Positions 42,801 through 53,022 of a stretch of DNA of 64,000 nucleotides are shown piece after piece. The translations under genes and the position numbers were made by a program. Location of the stretch: positions 1,798,001-1,862,000 of the forward strand of contig JAQOOI010000079.1 of the NCBI GenBank assembly GCA_028554645.1. The letters run 5' to 3'. Numbering within the stretch: the stretch's first letter is position 1; each line of letters starts with the position of its first letter. The DNA comes from Omphalotus guepiniiformis (Eukaryota; Basidiomycota; Agaricomycetes; Agaricales; Omphalotaceae). The notes below the pieces were generated by a model. It was given only the letters and a program-made list of their open reading frames with translations, did not search any database and was not told where the DNA came from.

Positions 42801-43885
42801 TGATCCACCAAGTAAATCATCGCTTCGTCGTAAACCGTATTGGAGCCAGAAACTATCACATTTGGGATAGTGCCCGAGATTGTCAAACTGATCTCCCTAC
42901 TGCACTACTTCAACATCGAAGATTTGATTTAGTAAGGTGGTACAAGAAACAAATAGCTCATAGCTACCGAAATCTTCGTTTATGGCTTCTGGAAGAATCT
43001 GAATACTTCCCAAATCTTGAATGTTTATTCCATAATTCAACTAGCTGCCAGAATACATGTGATGAGTTAGTTCTGGAACTAAATGGTACCCAAATACCAC
43101 AGGGAACCTACGCTGCAGTTCAACGAAATGCTGCCTTGCCCAAAGACTTCTCACGGAAAATTCCGAAACCCATTGTGATTGTAGCCCGAGTTAACGGTGA
43201 ACCAGCCCGAGCACTCGTGGATACTGGCTCTCTCGGAGACTTCATCTCATCTACATTCACGGATCAGCTTCAACTTCAGAAGGTGGAGCTGGCTAAGCCT
43301 TTACCTTTGCAGCTTGCTGTACAGGGCTCACGTTCAAAGATAAACTGGGGTGCAAAAGTTCAGTTCCAGTATCAAAACATCTCCGAAGTAAGATACTTTG
43401 ATGTTGCTAACCTATCAAGCTATGATTTGATTCTCGGCACACCTTGGCTATTTCAACATAAAGTTACAGTTGGGTTCAATGATGCCCGAGTCATTGTTGG
43501 AAGTGACAAAGCAATGCCAATTGATGGACTTAATGTTGCTCGACTCTCATCTCGTGCCATGGACCTATATGAAAATCAATTGGAAGCTGCTCGGCAGAGG
43601 TTAACTCAGTATGCCTTACCTCTCTGTCGTGAAGTTGGAGAAACTGAATTGCCACCTCTTAGAGCCATAAACCATGAGATCCCACTTGTAGATCCCTCCA
43701 AAATTTATCCATGGCGACCATCTCGCTGTCCTGAGATGTTCCGAGAACAGTGGACTGAGAAACGTAATGCATATCTCAAATCTGGACGATGGAAAATGAC
43801 TAGTTCCGGTAATACGGTTCCCATGATGCTCACACTGCAAACAATTCAACATAAATCCCGTGGGAAAATGCTAAAAATGTCGTGA
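39848..43885 (+). CDS. gag-protease and start of RT, truncated by an inserted element
   Basis: The frame from ATG 39848 encodes about 1345 aa before a stop inside the inserted element. In order: a Ser/basic-rich N-terminus with Lys/Arg tracts, a poly-Ser stretch (about 40970-41060), and a retrotransposon gag domain (VLKPVPPETYNGSPDVREYI to about 41610). A CCHC knuckle CFRCGGHGHMSRQC follows (about 41890-41935), then a long acidic linker. Next is an unusual region with two related PYPGD-containing segments (42430-42960), then an aspartic protease with ALVDTGSLGDFISS and LILGTPWL. The N-terminal RT segment reaches GNTVPMML, where the 140-bp insertion begins. Capsid, RNA-binding and maturation roles are inferred from the families. 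Confidence 0.9.
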   Translation: MSTNTARYNLRRGGAQPKPMADAPAASLQPDQSESFQSPISPLPQSCVSSPGARTPGQDGSPTYAQVLSDDDRGVPSVYQKSAHEAAQAVDSMGKGQDTRTNAPRSNVSGAEPHSDMDGDDESQGWTTVTPRRRARSLNDDNKRRFFTSRARKNPEGLTAEQTATFRQAEANMAPGDRNRFRQRMANVAGNTTSTENELSHGEGPSMPKGKGIDPRNWGNVNIANNELNAERQRKEFLHYAKLKNRAEKHHTHATTHRDVSEQPNFDDEEPTPVLKSKSDKRKSEKRKASRKRSKERKRAKQTYRAGSEAMTELVENHVRDIVEQRPHKRKGTQPNLYKGNVDHIVRPSELLAPTNHLAKLLTPARRRRHLPSDPSSSDSSSSSSSDSSESDSTDSSSSSDSSNSEHQRGRQRRHHHHSKMVLKPVPPETYNGSPDVREYIKFVTEGTAYVRDGKVPKNRRVFRLSKYLSGRAYQFYLSAVANDPFTWRIRQFFIELYNYCFPLTYRLDQRRKLKRSFQNDKPVRDYLAELNDLFNTVGLIDEREKVHKLWSGLNKKIQKGLWREKLNPEFSSFEDVSRTAELLEIIENVDTGPDPGSSTKKNSNSSGGKTSSSSKPKFVPQSGNRPNGGNYKRNLPSNRNHEQRRNIPKPANMSRSSQNGPKRQRELTEKEKDEYRADGRCFRCGGHGHMSRQCPEGKTVNSSHGGPPGISSNNIELDPESLHDLASTTEEITELSLGMICWDEEYDSDWELDLFDEYSDPEQCDSTDSEMPALMSVSDSESEPDNTSDCSKNGEFDDLMDHLLSEDDPEPPIDFFGEREHVPLETRKEYCLPWLHNELNHESYGFETDDPPNMFGDVLGNHAKYWLDMLAPYPGDPMDIPYPDLSRFLVFQVSDEMYCIEDHVYEDHLHPTIEFPQWIYLPKSNLEDPYFRIGEWYAQERAAINGVPAEPFHMWEHMGQMGETYAEAIEKCLNMAGPYPGDKLIHQVNHRFVVNRIGARNYHIWDSARDCQTDLPTALLQHRRFDLVRWYKKQIAHSYRNLRLWLLEESEYFPNLECLFHNSTSCQNTCDELVLELNGTQIPQGTYAAVQRNAALPKDFSRKIPKPIVIVARVNGEPARALVDTGSLGDFISSTFTDQLQLQKVELAKPLPLQLAVQGSRSKINWGAKVQFQYQNISEVRYFDVANLSSYDLILGTPWLFQHKVTVGFNDARVIVGSDKAMPIDGLNVARLSSRAMDLYENQLEAARQRLTQYALPLCREVGETELPPLRAINHEIPLVDPSKIYPWRPSRCPEMFREQWTEKRNAYLKSGRWKMTSSGNTVPMMLTLQTIQHKSRGKMLKMS
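42430..42960 (+). other. duplicated PYPGD module between gag and protease
   Basis: Two segments 318 nt apart share the pattern LDMLAPYPGD / LNMAGPYPGD, a following hydrophobic strand (FLVFQV / RFVVNRI), an acidic His/Tyr segment and an end like IGEWYAQERA / LVRWYKKQIA. I know no named domain of this kind. Confidence 0.6.
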
Positions 43886-43972
43886 AATAACATGAAAAAG
43901 TTCAAATATTCATGTTATTTCACCATACTTTTAACATTTTCCCACGGAATTTATGATGAATTGCTTGCAGTG
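43833..43972. mobile_element. 140-bp palindromic MITE-like element inserted in the RT gene
   Basis: Both ends are CACTGCAA (inverted). About 60 bp of each arm pair with roughly 85-90 percent match, for example CCGTGGGAAAATG on the left against CATTTTCCCACGG on the right, around a short A/T-rich loop. It is flanked by TCA on both sides (43830-43832 and 43973-43975). Removing the element plus one TCA restores a continuous RT frame of typical sequence. CACTR ends and a 3-bp duplication fit the CACTA (EnSpm/CMC) superfamily; it encodes nothing and must be non-autonomous. Confidence 0.85.
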
Positions 43973-43975
43973 TCA

Positions 43976-46900
43976 TTCGCAAGCCAGGAACTAATAACCT
44001 CCGTGTTGTCGTAGATCTGCGTGCTCGCAATGCTAATACTCGCAAGCTTTCTTCTCCTATGCCCGACATTGAGGGAATCAAACGGCGAGTGGCTCAAGCA
44101 AAGTATCGTTCCATTATTGATGGAAAGGATGCATATGAACAGATCCGTATCATCCCTGAACATGTCAAACGCACAGCCGTGACTACGCCTGATGGCAATA
44201 TGGTAAGCCTAGTTGTTCAACAGGGTGATTGTAATGCGCCTGCCACTTACCAGGCACTTATGAACTTCCTGTTCTCAGAATTCATTGGTCGATGGATGGA
44301 TGTGTATCTTGACGACATTGTTATTTACTCTCTGACTCTAGATGAGCATATTACACATGTTAAAACTATCATAGATATTCTGAAACGAGAAAAATTGTAC
44401 CTTAGTGCAAAGAAATTAAACTTTCTGGCCAATGAAATGAAATTGTTGGGTTGTATCATTGACAACAGTGGCATTCGCATGGACCCGCACAAGGTCGACT
44501 CCATTCTGAAATGGCCAACACCGACTAATCGGGACCTCTTGCGTGGTTTTCTGGGTTCCGTAGGATATCTTGCTGATGATATTGCAACTGTAAGAATCCC
44601 AATGGGGCACCTCACTCCTATCACAGGTGATACGGTACCGTTTTGCTGGACCTACGTTGAGCAACGAGCATTTGAAGATGTTAAAAATCTAGTAAATGCT
44701 ACTCAGAATCATCACCGAGTCCCACTCAATTACTCCAAAGGGGCCGCTCCTGTATGGTTGGTCACCGATGGATGTAGTACTGGCATTGCCGGCGTTGTTT
44801 GCCAGGGAACAGACTGGCGAAATGCCAACATTGCAGCATTCTACTCTGCGAAGCTCAATCCTGCACAACAAAACTACCCTGTGCATGAGATTGAAATGTT
44901 AGCTGGTATTGAAACAATGCTACGCCATCGGGATATCTTACAGGGTTTACATTTTACCTGGATCACTGATCACAAGGGGCTTATCCATTTGTTAAATCAA
45001 AAGGACTTGTCGGGTCGACAAGCTCGTTGGCTTGAGAAGATTTCAGAATTTGACTTTACAATTGAGTATGTTGCAGGATCTGACAATGTTCTTGCTGATG
45101 CATTATCTCGCATCTACTCTAATGATCAGCCTGGAACAGTTCGTGCTCGTAGTGAGTATACGTACCATGATGTCATCAATAATGATGTACTACTGTCCCA
45201 TAACATCACCATGCCTTTACATGTTGATGTTGAAGCGAGCTGTCAGATTCCTGAGCTGCTTGCTATGGCCGCCGCACCTCGCATACAACTCAGTACGGAA
45301 AGTCGCGCCTTTGCAAAGCGTATGAAGGATCATTTCGTTCTTCTTGGCCCACGAGAACGAAAGGAGGGCGCGGGTACCCCACCAACTCAAAATTCAGACC
45401 CAGAACCTTCTTCGTCAAAAGAAAAACTGGTTATTCGTATACCCGCACGATCATCGGTAGTCAAAGACACTGCTGGAAACATTGAGCCACCTTCTGTTGA
45501 ACCACCTTTAGCAGATATTACACCTGAACCGGCTATGTCAACGCCTACTAAACAGGTTGTTGAACCACCAGAAGACTCTGTAGATGAACCTCCAACCCTT
45601 TTGGTTGAGCCCAATATAGCTCAACAGCACCCGGAACCATCTTCAGATGCATCCCTGCTTGCCGTATTAGCTGCAGGAAGATCCAGATTGGATCTCGAGA
45701 CTGTTCTGAGGAATCAGTACTCAACAGATGTCTTATTCAAGAAAGTAATAGACAAACCTCGAGATTTTCGTAATTTTGACGTTGAGAATGGTCTCGTATA
45801 TCTAAGACTCAAAGACCGAAGAGTTCTTTGTGTCCCTAAAGTGTTAGTCAATGATCGAAGTATTCGAGAATATGTTATTGACGAAGCTCACTCTCTATTG
45901 GCACATCTTGGTGCAAAGAGGACCCTTGACTATCTTCGTGACTACGTCTGGTGGAAAGAAATGGTCTCAGACGTGAATTCATTTTGTGAATCGTGCCAAA
46001 CCTGTCGACGTTCAAAACCGAACAACCAGCGGCCTTACGGTCTTCTTCATAACCTCACAGTTCCCAGCTACCCTTGGGAAGTCATTGGTATTGACTTTGT
46101 TGGACCCCTGCCTGAATCAAAAGACCGCAACGGCACATATGACATGATTACTGTTGTTATTGATCACCTCACAGGGATGGTACACCTTATTCCTAGTCGC
46201 ACGACATACAAAGCAAAACAAATTGCTGAACTTGTATTCTCAGAAGTCTACAAACATCACGGTCTACCTAAGACAATTGTCAGTGATCGAGACTCCTTAT
46301 TTACGAGCACCTTTTGGACTCACCTACACAATTTGATTGGCACGAAGTTAAAGATGTCTAGTGCCTATCATCCTGAAACTGACGGATCGACTGAACGTGC
46401 AAACCGTACAGTCACCCAAATGCTTCGACAATGTGTTGCTGTTGACCAGAAAGATTGGGTAATAAAATTACCATCTGTAGAGTTCGCAATTAACCTCGCC
46501 CGTTCCGAAAGTACGGGTTACTCACCATTCTTTCTCAATACTGGCCGAATGCCACGTTCGTTCCTATGGAACTCAGCAGACAAAAACGAATACCCTGGGA
46601 TTCGGGTGTACGCACAACGCATGAAGCAAGCCGTCATGCAAGCGCACGACAGCATTTTGAGTGCTCGGATTAAACAGACTCGTGATGCAAATCGTCAACG
46701 CCGCCCTGCTCCCTTTGCTTGTAATGACCTTGTCTATGTGTCCACAAAGAATATTTCATTTCCTAAAGGATATGCCCGAAAATTAGTAGCAAAATTTATC
46801 GGCCCTTACAAGATCCTAAGAGATTTTGGAAATTCCTCTTACCAGATAGATCTTCCTGCCCGCTTGAAACAACGGGGCATTCATGATGTTTTCCATGCGT

Positions 46901-48261
46901 CGTTGCTTAGAATACATGTGCCCAATGATGACCGACTTTTCCCAGGTCGGCTCGAGACTCAAATTGCCGATTTTGGTGAAGTCGAAGGTGAATGGGCCGT
47001 CGACAGTATCCTATCCCACTCGGGAACTAGAACAAATGCATTGTTTGAGATAAAATGGAAATCAGGAGACAGGACCTGGCTGCCATACCATGAGATTGAT
47101 CATCTCGACATGCTTGGTGACTATCTTGAAGCTCTTGGATTATCTGATATTTCCGAACTCGTATCCGGAGGGCGCAACGCGCCAAATCTTGCCTCCGAAG
47201 GTGGCAATGTAACTGAACTATCTTTGATACTTGTAGGGATGTTGGAATGGTTGGATGATGAAGAAATAGAAGGGAACTTTAGCTTGGTTGAGGATAGAAG
47301 GATAAAAGAAAGACAAATAACTTGCTGGAACCACGATACACTCCCCACTTCTCAGCACTCCACCCTCACACGCCTCGATACTCACTTGAACATGCCCGTA
47401 CAAAGCTGGCTCAACCGTCCGAAGCCTGACAGCAAAACTGTCTACTTCACTGCCGACACTAATGGTCCTCAATGGACCCTTACCCCTCTCGAGCTTCTTC
47501 GCTGCCTTGACACTGATCGAGAGCTTCGTAAACCGAACATGATGCTTCCTAGTGTCCGTATGCCCGTCAGCTACCTTCGTGTTGCCCAAGCGTTCAATGC
47601 CGACTCTTATGCGTGTAAATTTGCGCTATACGACTCTCAGACCCTGGCTGTAATCACCCCCGGACCACGTGTCGACCCTAACATTTTCGAACCATTCACG
47701 CGTGGTGCCACTTCCGACAACAGTGATTCGTCGTTTGGTCTTCAAGGCCTACCTGCCTGGAAAAGGCAAACCATTGCCGACAACATGTGGCAAGCGTATC
47801 GCACGAACAGTGTTTCTGAAAAGAAAAAACACGCTCGTCTGAGTGCTAAGGCACAAGACTACAAAAATAATCACTCACCCCGATTCCGTCGTGGCAACGA
47901 CTCGTCTGCTGGACCGTCCAATGCACTTCCCGTGGCGAATAGCCCTGTGCTCGCTCCAATGTATGCTGAAGCTACCATTTACCCCTCTACTGTTTCCAGC
48001 TCAGCTCCATCTCCTCATAACTCTGTTGCGAGTTCCTCTGCTTCGGCTTCAGTACCCGCTGTTTCCTCCATGGACAGTTTCGAGGCCTTCCTTGAACAAC
48101 CCTTGGATCTTGAGTCCATTACTGCTGCCTTTGATTCTGCTGGACAACTCCCTCTCACCACTGCTCTCACTCAGTCAGTCACTGCACACATTCCCAATGA
48201 AGTATCTGTGAAGAAAACGGATGGTATTGATGAAGAAAACACCCAGATGGATGAGCAGTGA
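43976..48261 (+). CDS. pol remainder: RT, RNase H, integrase, chromodomain and C-terminal extension
   Basis: Open from 43976 to 48261 (first ATG 44059, about 1400 aa). RT continues with VVVDLRARN, YLDDIVIYS (catalytic YLDD) and a KLNFL thumb. The RNase H domain has LVTDGCSTG, HEIEML, ITDHKGL and DALSR. After a Pro/Ser/Glu-rich linker (about 45360-45660), the integrase shows its HHCC zinc site (H and H before FCESCQTC), IDFVGPLP, VSDRDSLF and ETDGSTERAN (D, D, E). A chromodomain (WAVDSILSHSG...FEIKWKSGDRTWLPYHEIDHL) lies near 46990-47110. The final 370 residues, with KTVYFTADTNGPQWTLTPLE and a Ser/Ala-rich tail, match no domain I know. It is separated from its own 5' half only by the 140-bp insertion. 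Confidence 0.9.
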
Positions 48262-48294
48262 GAAGAAATCCCTGCGTGATTCCTGGAGGGCGCG

Positions 48295-48570
48295 TGTAAC
48301 GATCGCGTGAACTTCCTTCCTATTTGGTTTCCCTCTATCTTTTTCCGAAGGGCCAGCACAGCTTGCCCTCCATCAAAAGGACTGTTTACGTTTATGTATT
48401 CCTCTCTCATACCTACGCTAGCCGTATCGTATAAATACCCGACCACTCGTTTTGTCTTATTTCTAGTCTCTCTTGAAATCGCACTCAGTACCCCGGTCTC
48501 TCGAAGGACTCTTAAGCTTTATCTACAACTTGTGTGGTAACACTGTGACATCCGTCACTCTGGTGCTACA
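48295..48570 (+). repeat. 3' LTR (276 bp)
   Basis: Matches the 5' LTR except for one substitution (T to G before ACCACTCG). Followed by the GTAGA target duplication. Confidence 0.95.
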
Positions 48571-48575
48571 GTAGA
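48571..48575. repeat. 5-bp target-site duplication (right copy), GTAGA
   Basis: Matches 39382-39386. Confidence 0.9.
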
Positions 48576-49786
48576 GGTGTTGAAGGCCCTTACCGGCTTC
48601 TTCATCTAACCGGTGCCGGGTGTCGTTGATGGTCACGTCACGCCATGGTTGCGTACAAGCCGGTCGGACCCTTCGTCTACTTACCATCATCTCTTCGAGA
48701 ACTAGCGAATGCTTACTTCCTTTCGAAGATACTCTTATGAACGTGATAGTTTCGACCTTGGTCTTCTAACAGCCTCCATCATGATATTATTCGGACGACC
48801 ATACTGACCCCGCCAGAAAGAACCCCGGACCCGATAGTCGAGCAACGAAAGTCGGAGCTCGAGACAACCAATTTGAATCGTGATTTGAATCACGATAGTG
48901 CCCGTAGAGTGGGTTCAGCTTTTCGTTTGCGGCTTAGACTAGGGTCTGTAATCGATTTTCCCCCCTTTCCTGAGGCTCTAATGCGTATAGCAGCTCTCTG
49001 TCTGAAGGACTTTTGCATGAACTATCCATTATGTGAAACTTTGATAGCGCTCTATGAGCTCGTCGGTCGCCAACTCGTACACTCATACTTGACTGTCTGG
49101 AGCTTCTGGTGGCTCCCTTGTTGTAATTTTAACCCAACCCGCAAGCGGAACAGTTCTGAACCACAGTTGGATTGCATTTACGAATCTCGTTGATGAAAGA
49201 TCTCTGTAATATAATTCAAGGGATTTACTTCACGCGTTCCCAATTCCTCGTATGGAAAGGTGGCGGTACTCTTTCTCAGAGGAAGTACGGGTATTCTTCA
49301 CAAACATAGACGTTCAAGGCCTGATTTACGGTATCTCATGAAGCCATCTTGACATTTCCTGTTTCTCTCCAGGATGAACGATATACCTATGGCCAAACTC
49401 TCGGCTTGCAGCTCACCTGCGTACTGGTTCATTGAGCCTACGATCAACGTATCACATTGCGAAAGTAAACATGACACTTTTTCCTTCGGGTGACCCTCTC
49501 CAACGGGGGGGCTGCAGCCTTCAACTCTCGTATCTTGGCTGCTTCGTGCGTGCACTGTGCAGTGACCTTTCCAACCGGGGCCCTATAGCCTGGAATGTAA
49601 CCAATTCGTTCACCACTCTTGGATTCACTATAAAATCCAGCTGAGGCATGGCTGCATTCCCTCAGAGCGCTGGCGCTTTCCTGGTAACTCCTTCTCACTC
49701 ATATCCAATCCCTCAGCCTTCTCTTCCCTGTTTGCATTGCACGTCTATCTATCGCATTAATCCAACGAAATATTCCAAACCCATCA
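48576..49786. promoter_or_regulatory. right half of the D'-E' spacer, promoter side of E'
   Basis: Aligns with 34.75-35.84 kb (for example CATACTGACCCCGCC versus GTACTGACCCCACC, and the TATA segment TTCACTATAAAATCCAGC near 49625-49642). No gene supported. Confidence 0.6.
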
Positions 49787-51460
49787 TGTTAATCTCAACG
49801 TCTGTCCTCTGTGCAGTTCTAGCCACGCCGCATCTCTTCGCATCTCTTGTCGTCGCGGCTCCTGTTCAGGACATCGGTGCGCCTATCGTCAACGAAGAAC
49901 CCGTCGCTGCGAACGAAACATCCATCGTTCCCCGCGGCAGAAGGTGTAATGATGGGGGAGCGGCACCGTGTGCTTGCGGTCGAGATTTCGGTCTACGGAA
50001 GAGCGCTCTCTCGTGCTGAGGAACGACGTACGACTTTCGTCATCCGGACGATCCTACAGATGGCACCTTGAGGTTGCTACCTGTACGTCGAATGCTTTTC
50101 ATATTTTTTTTTTACTTGGAATGGAGTCTGAGATACATATATTTGCAGAACAAAGTTTCCGACTCTCAATGTGGTAACGATTCTCTCTGCATCTCATTTC
50201 TGACTTGTTCATATTACTCAACTTTCAGACCAGTAAGTTTCTGGCCATTCCTGAAATCATATCCTACAAGGCTAAGTTTGTTGCAGCATCGTAGAGCTAA
50301 AATTCATAGCAAATGAACTAGAGCTGGCGGCGCCGCCTGCCAAGTTTTCGCAGCAAGCCCACCTCACTTCAGTCAATTCAAAAAGTTCATCAACGGCGTC
50401 ATAATATCGTTTATATTCCTGCCATGGTCAACAACGTGAAAGGAAAATGCTTTGGCCCCCGGACACCAACGTTGTCTGATACAACTAGCAAAGCGTTGGT
50501 ATGTCACTCCGAGTCGTTGATCAACATACGACTGGTTTAGACTAAACACTGCCCCGATGACAAGGATGGGCTTGTCAAGTATCTTACAGAACTCAAAGCG
50601 CATCGGTCCTACCCAGGACTCAAAATTGCAAAGACAATCAGTGACGAACTGGATACCATCGTAGGTGCCGGAAACGGTTTCTCAGCTGGATTCGACTCTC
50701 GTTATAAGCGTCAACTGGACAGCGTAATCCGAAAGTAAATATCTTATTATTTCATTGGTTGTTGTGAATCCACGCTAATTGTGATCCAGGGCGCAAACTG
50801 CTGCGGCCCAACAACCTCCCTATGTAGCACCTGGTACACCTGCTGGGACTGATTACTACAACTGCAACTATAGACGCGACTCGGGTCGCTGGTCTCAAGT
50901 TCGCAGCTATTTCGATGGTCTCATCGGGCGCTCAAAAACCAAGTCTGCATCTTCGTCCAAAAGCAAGGCTTCAGACTGCCCGGTGTGTCTTTTGCTGACA
51001 TACAACGTTTTTTTTTTGAAATCAAGCGCTCATAAGTCCGCCTCTCACTCTGCTACGAAGCATGCTGCTCCAAAGCCAACGAAGGCGGGCGCGAATCCCA
51101 AACACACAACCAATGCGGCTGCGACCCACAAACACATTAAGGCTGCCTCACCTCATCACACAAAGGCAGCTTCCTCCCCTAAGCACACAAAGGTACGGCT
51201 CATTCGTTGCTGTTTCTCCTTCTTCGATATTAACGTATTTTTCACACGCAGTCGAGCCACCACCTCCCTCAATTGACAAAGGGCAAGGTACATTCAATCA
51301 ACTATGTCGTCAGCGTTGAATGTAAACTGATCTTTCCTTCCCTGCAGACCAGCCATGGAGGAAAGACTGGCTCGAAATCCGGATCGAAGGTACGTTCATC
51401 CCCTCAATGATACTTTGTTTGAGCTTTACTAACCTGTCATATAGCATCATCTATAGGTGG
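49787..51460 (+). pseudogene. gene E' : broken duplicate of gene E
   Basis: The ATG at 49787 starts MLISTSVLCAVLATPHLF, a good signal peptide, and the CNDGGAAPCACGRDFGLRK region is kept. The frame then hits TGA at 50017-50019, where gene E has CCA. Downstream exons are still recognizable: the ACCA micro-exon near 50229, the exon with IPAMVNNVKGK, KSISDELD-type sequence, and the His/Lys/Thr tail (50983-51190). A net 5-nt insertion near 50321-50336 (AGAGCTGGCGGCGCCGC for CAAAAGTGGCAC) would shift the frame again. The tail has changed from KPTKATPT-like to KHTKAAS-like repeats. It is unlikely to make the full protein; only a truncated secreted peptide of about 77 aa could result. Confidence 0.75.
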
Positions 51461-52839
51461 TGTAGGCTTTGTTGACGCTATGAGTAAATTGAAGCATGGT
51501 GGGTACGAGGGAATATCTACTTATTTATAGGATAATGTATTTTGTATTTCTACATGGCCAGATGTTGCCAACGTTTTTTGAACCCGCTAGACGTCGACCT
51601 TACGGTTCACTAAGTATTTCTTATATGTCTAAAGACCTAGATTCGTGTCTTCGGTTTTTCATCTCGGCTCAACTGTTCAAGCGCTCACAACACGAACCAA
51701 AATCCGCAATAAATTTATGAGATTTGATATTGAACTACTTTCGTCTGTCTGCATATACTTCTAAATTCTGCATCCACGAAAAACAAATTAAATAAAGTAC
51801 ATATGTAGTCTTATGTACACAGACTGTGCATTCAAGTTACCAAGCCAACCCTTCCTGACAAGTGATTAGTCTGACCTGCATGACCGGTGACCCATTGGGT
51901 GTTGCGTTGAGGCCGAACTCGCAAAGCATGTGCATGAGGCTCTCCTTGGCAAAGCTAAACCTATCATGATACGCCGAGCATACGCAGTTCAACCATCCTT
52001 TTCAGGAGGATGGTCGACGGCGGTTCGTTCGCCTTGAAGGGACCGAGAAAGATGAATGCGATGCCTTTCATTGTCCTCCCGGGCCTAATAGTATGATAAC
52101 AGCACCTACATAACAAATATGCTATCAATTCGAATGAACAGGAGCAGCGGGAGTTGGCCCTTACCTTCCTAGCCTTGAGCGCTTGAGCGCACTTGTGCTA
52201 TTTCAGGTCGATTTAAGATTCTAGGGCGCCCCTCTCAAGCCCTCTCTGGCAAAACATTGTTTTTGGCAGGTTCCACAAATGATTCGAGGAACCTGTTATC
52301 GAGCGACGTAAATCCTCCCGTTGCAAAGCAACAAGGCACAAATTAACAAATGACATTGACGATTGGCAGGGGGCGACTAAAAAAAGCGAGAGGTTCACCA
52401 CAGGTATTTCAAAAGGTAGGAGCGAGGCACGGTTAAACGTTTTGAGTCTTGAAGCTTGACAGAGCTTGAGACCGTCTGAGCAGGTCTGAGCCCGCCCGCC
52501 CAGCTCTCCTGTGGATACGAACGACAACGAACCACCTCCGAATTTGCAAAACGGAACGCTCGTTTCATTGAGCAAATAAATTTCAGGTCTGAATGACTTA
52601 CGCAGCCGCTCAATCGGACTAAATCACCGACCGACCATAATTGGCCTCGATGATCCACCCCATGTCCGTCCAACAAACCTTCGTCCTGGAACCTCCTGAA
52701 ACCCAATACAGGCAGATAGGACAGACTCGATGTCCGAGATGATACGAGGCTTTAAGCTTTATCAGGTACGCCAAGTTGTCCTATTGGCGACAACGAACCA
52801 CCTTATTTGCGAAGCGGAACAATCGTCAGATTCAAAAGA
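51461..52839. other. intergenic, no gene recognized
   Basis: Open frames on both strands are short and lack motifs. Nothing else noted. Confidence 0.4.
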
Positions 52840-53013
52840 TTAATTTCCCTTGATATGATAACGATCCCAGGGCCAAGACAAATCAGTCGGAAAACGTTCG
52901 TCAACTTGAACCACCCTCCAAGGCCCAATATCATCGCTCTGATAACCCATATCCTTGCCAAGCTTCATCTTCCACTCCAAACAGATACCGGTGGCTTCCC
53001 CAAAAGTCTCCAT
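52840..53013 (-). CDS. small ORF or 3' exon (57 aa) of unknown identity
   Basis: Minus strand, ATG 53013, reads METFGEATGICLEWKMKLG and then DDIGPWRVVQVDERFPTDLSW, ending WDRYHIKGN-stop. The even, protein-like composition suggests coding sequence. It starts three codons after the stop of the CoA-binding frame, so it may be a separate small gene or a terminal exon of that gene in another frame. Unrecognized. Confidence 0.3.
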   Translation of the reverse strand: METFGEATGICLEWKMKLGKDMGYQSDDIGPWRVVQVDERFPTDLSWPWDRYHIKGN

Positions 53014-53022
53014 TCCTCCGAG

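Larger units (their letters stand above)
39387..48570 (+). mobile_element. Ty3/gypsy chromodomain LTR retrotransposon, 9184 bp, recent insertion
   Basis: Two 276-bp direct LTRs (TG...CA ends) bracket a single gag-pol frame with the order gag, CCHC knuckle, protease, RT, RNase H, integrase, chromodomain (Metaviridae/Ty3-gypsy order). The LTRs differ at one base (CCCTACC versus CCCGACC), and a 5-bp GTAGA duplication flanks the element, so it is recent and complete. It sits in the divergent spacer between D' and E'. pol is interrupted by a 140-bp element, so this copy cannot make a continuous polyprotein. No standard tRNA primer-binding site is evident just after the 5' LTR, and the bases before the 3' LTR (GGAGGGCGCG) make only a weak polypurine tract. 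Confidence 0.95.
37640..51460. repeat. segmental duplication, unit 2 (genes D' and E'), split by a retrotransposon
   Basis: Parts 37640-39386 and 48576-51460 align in order with unit 1 at 33040-37640; 39387-48575 is the inserted element plus target duplication. Both genes of this unit carry inactivating changes. Confidence 0.85.
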
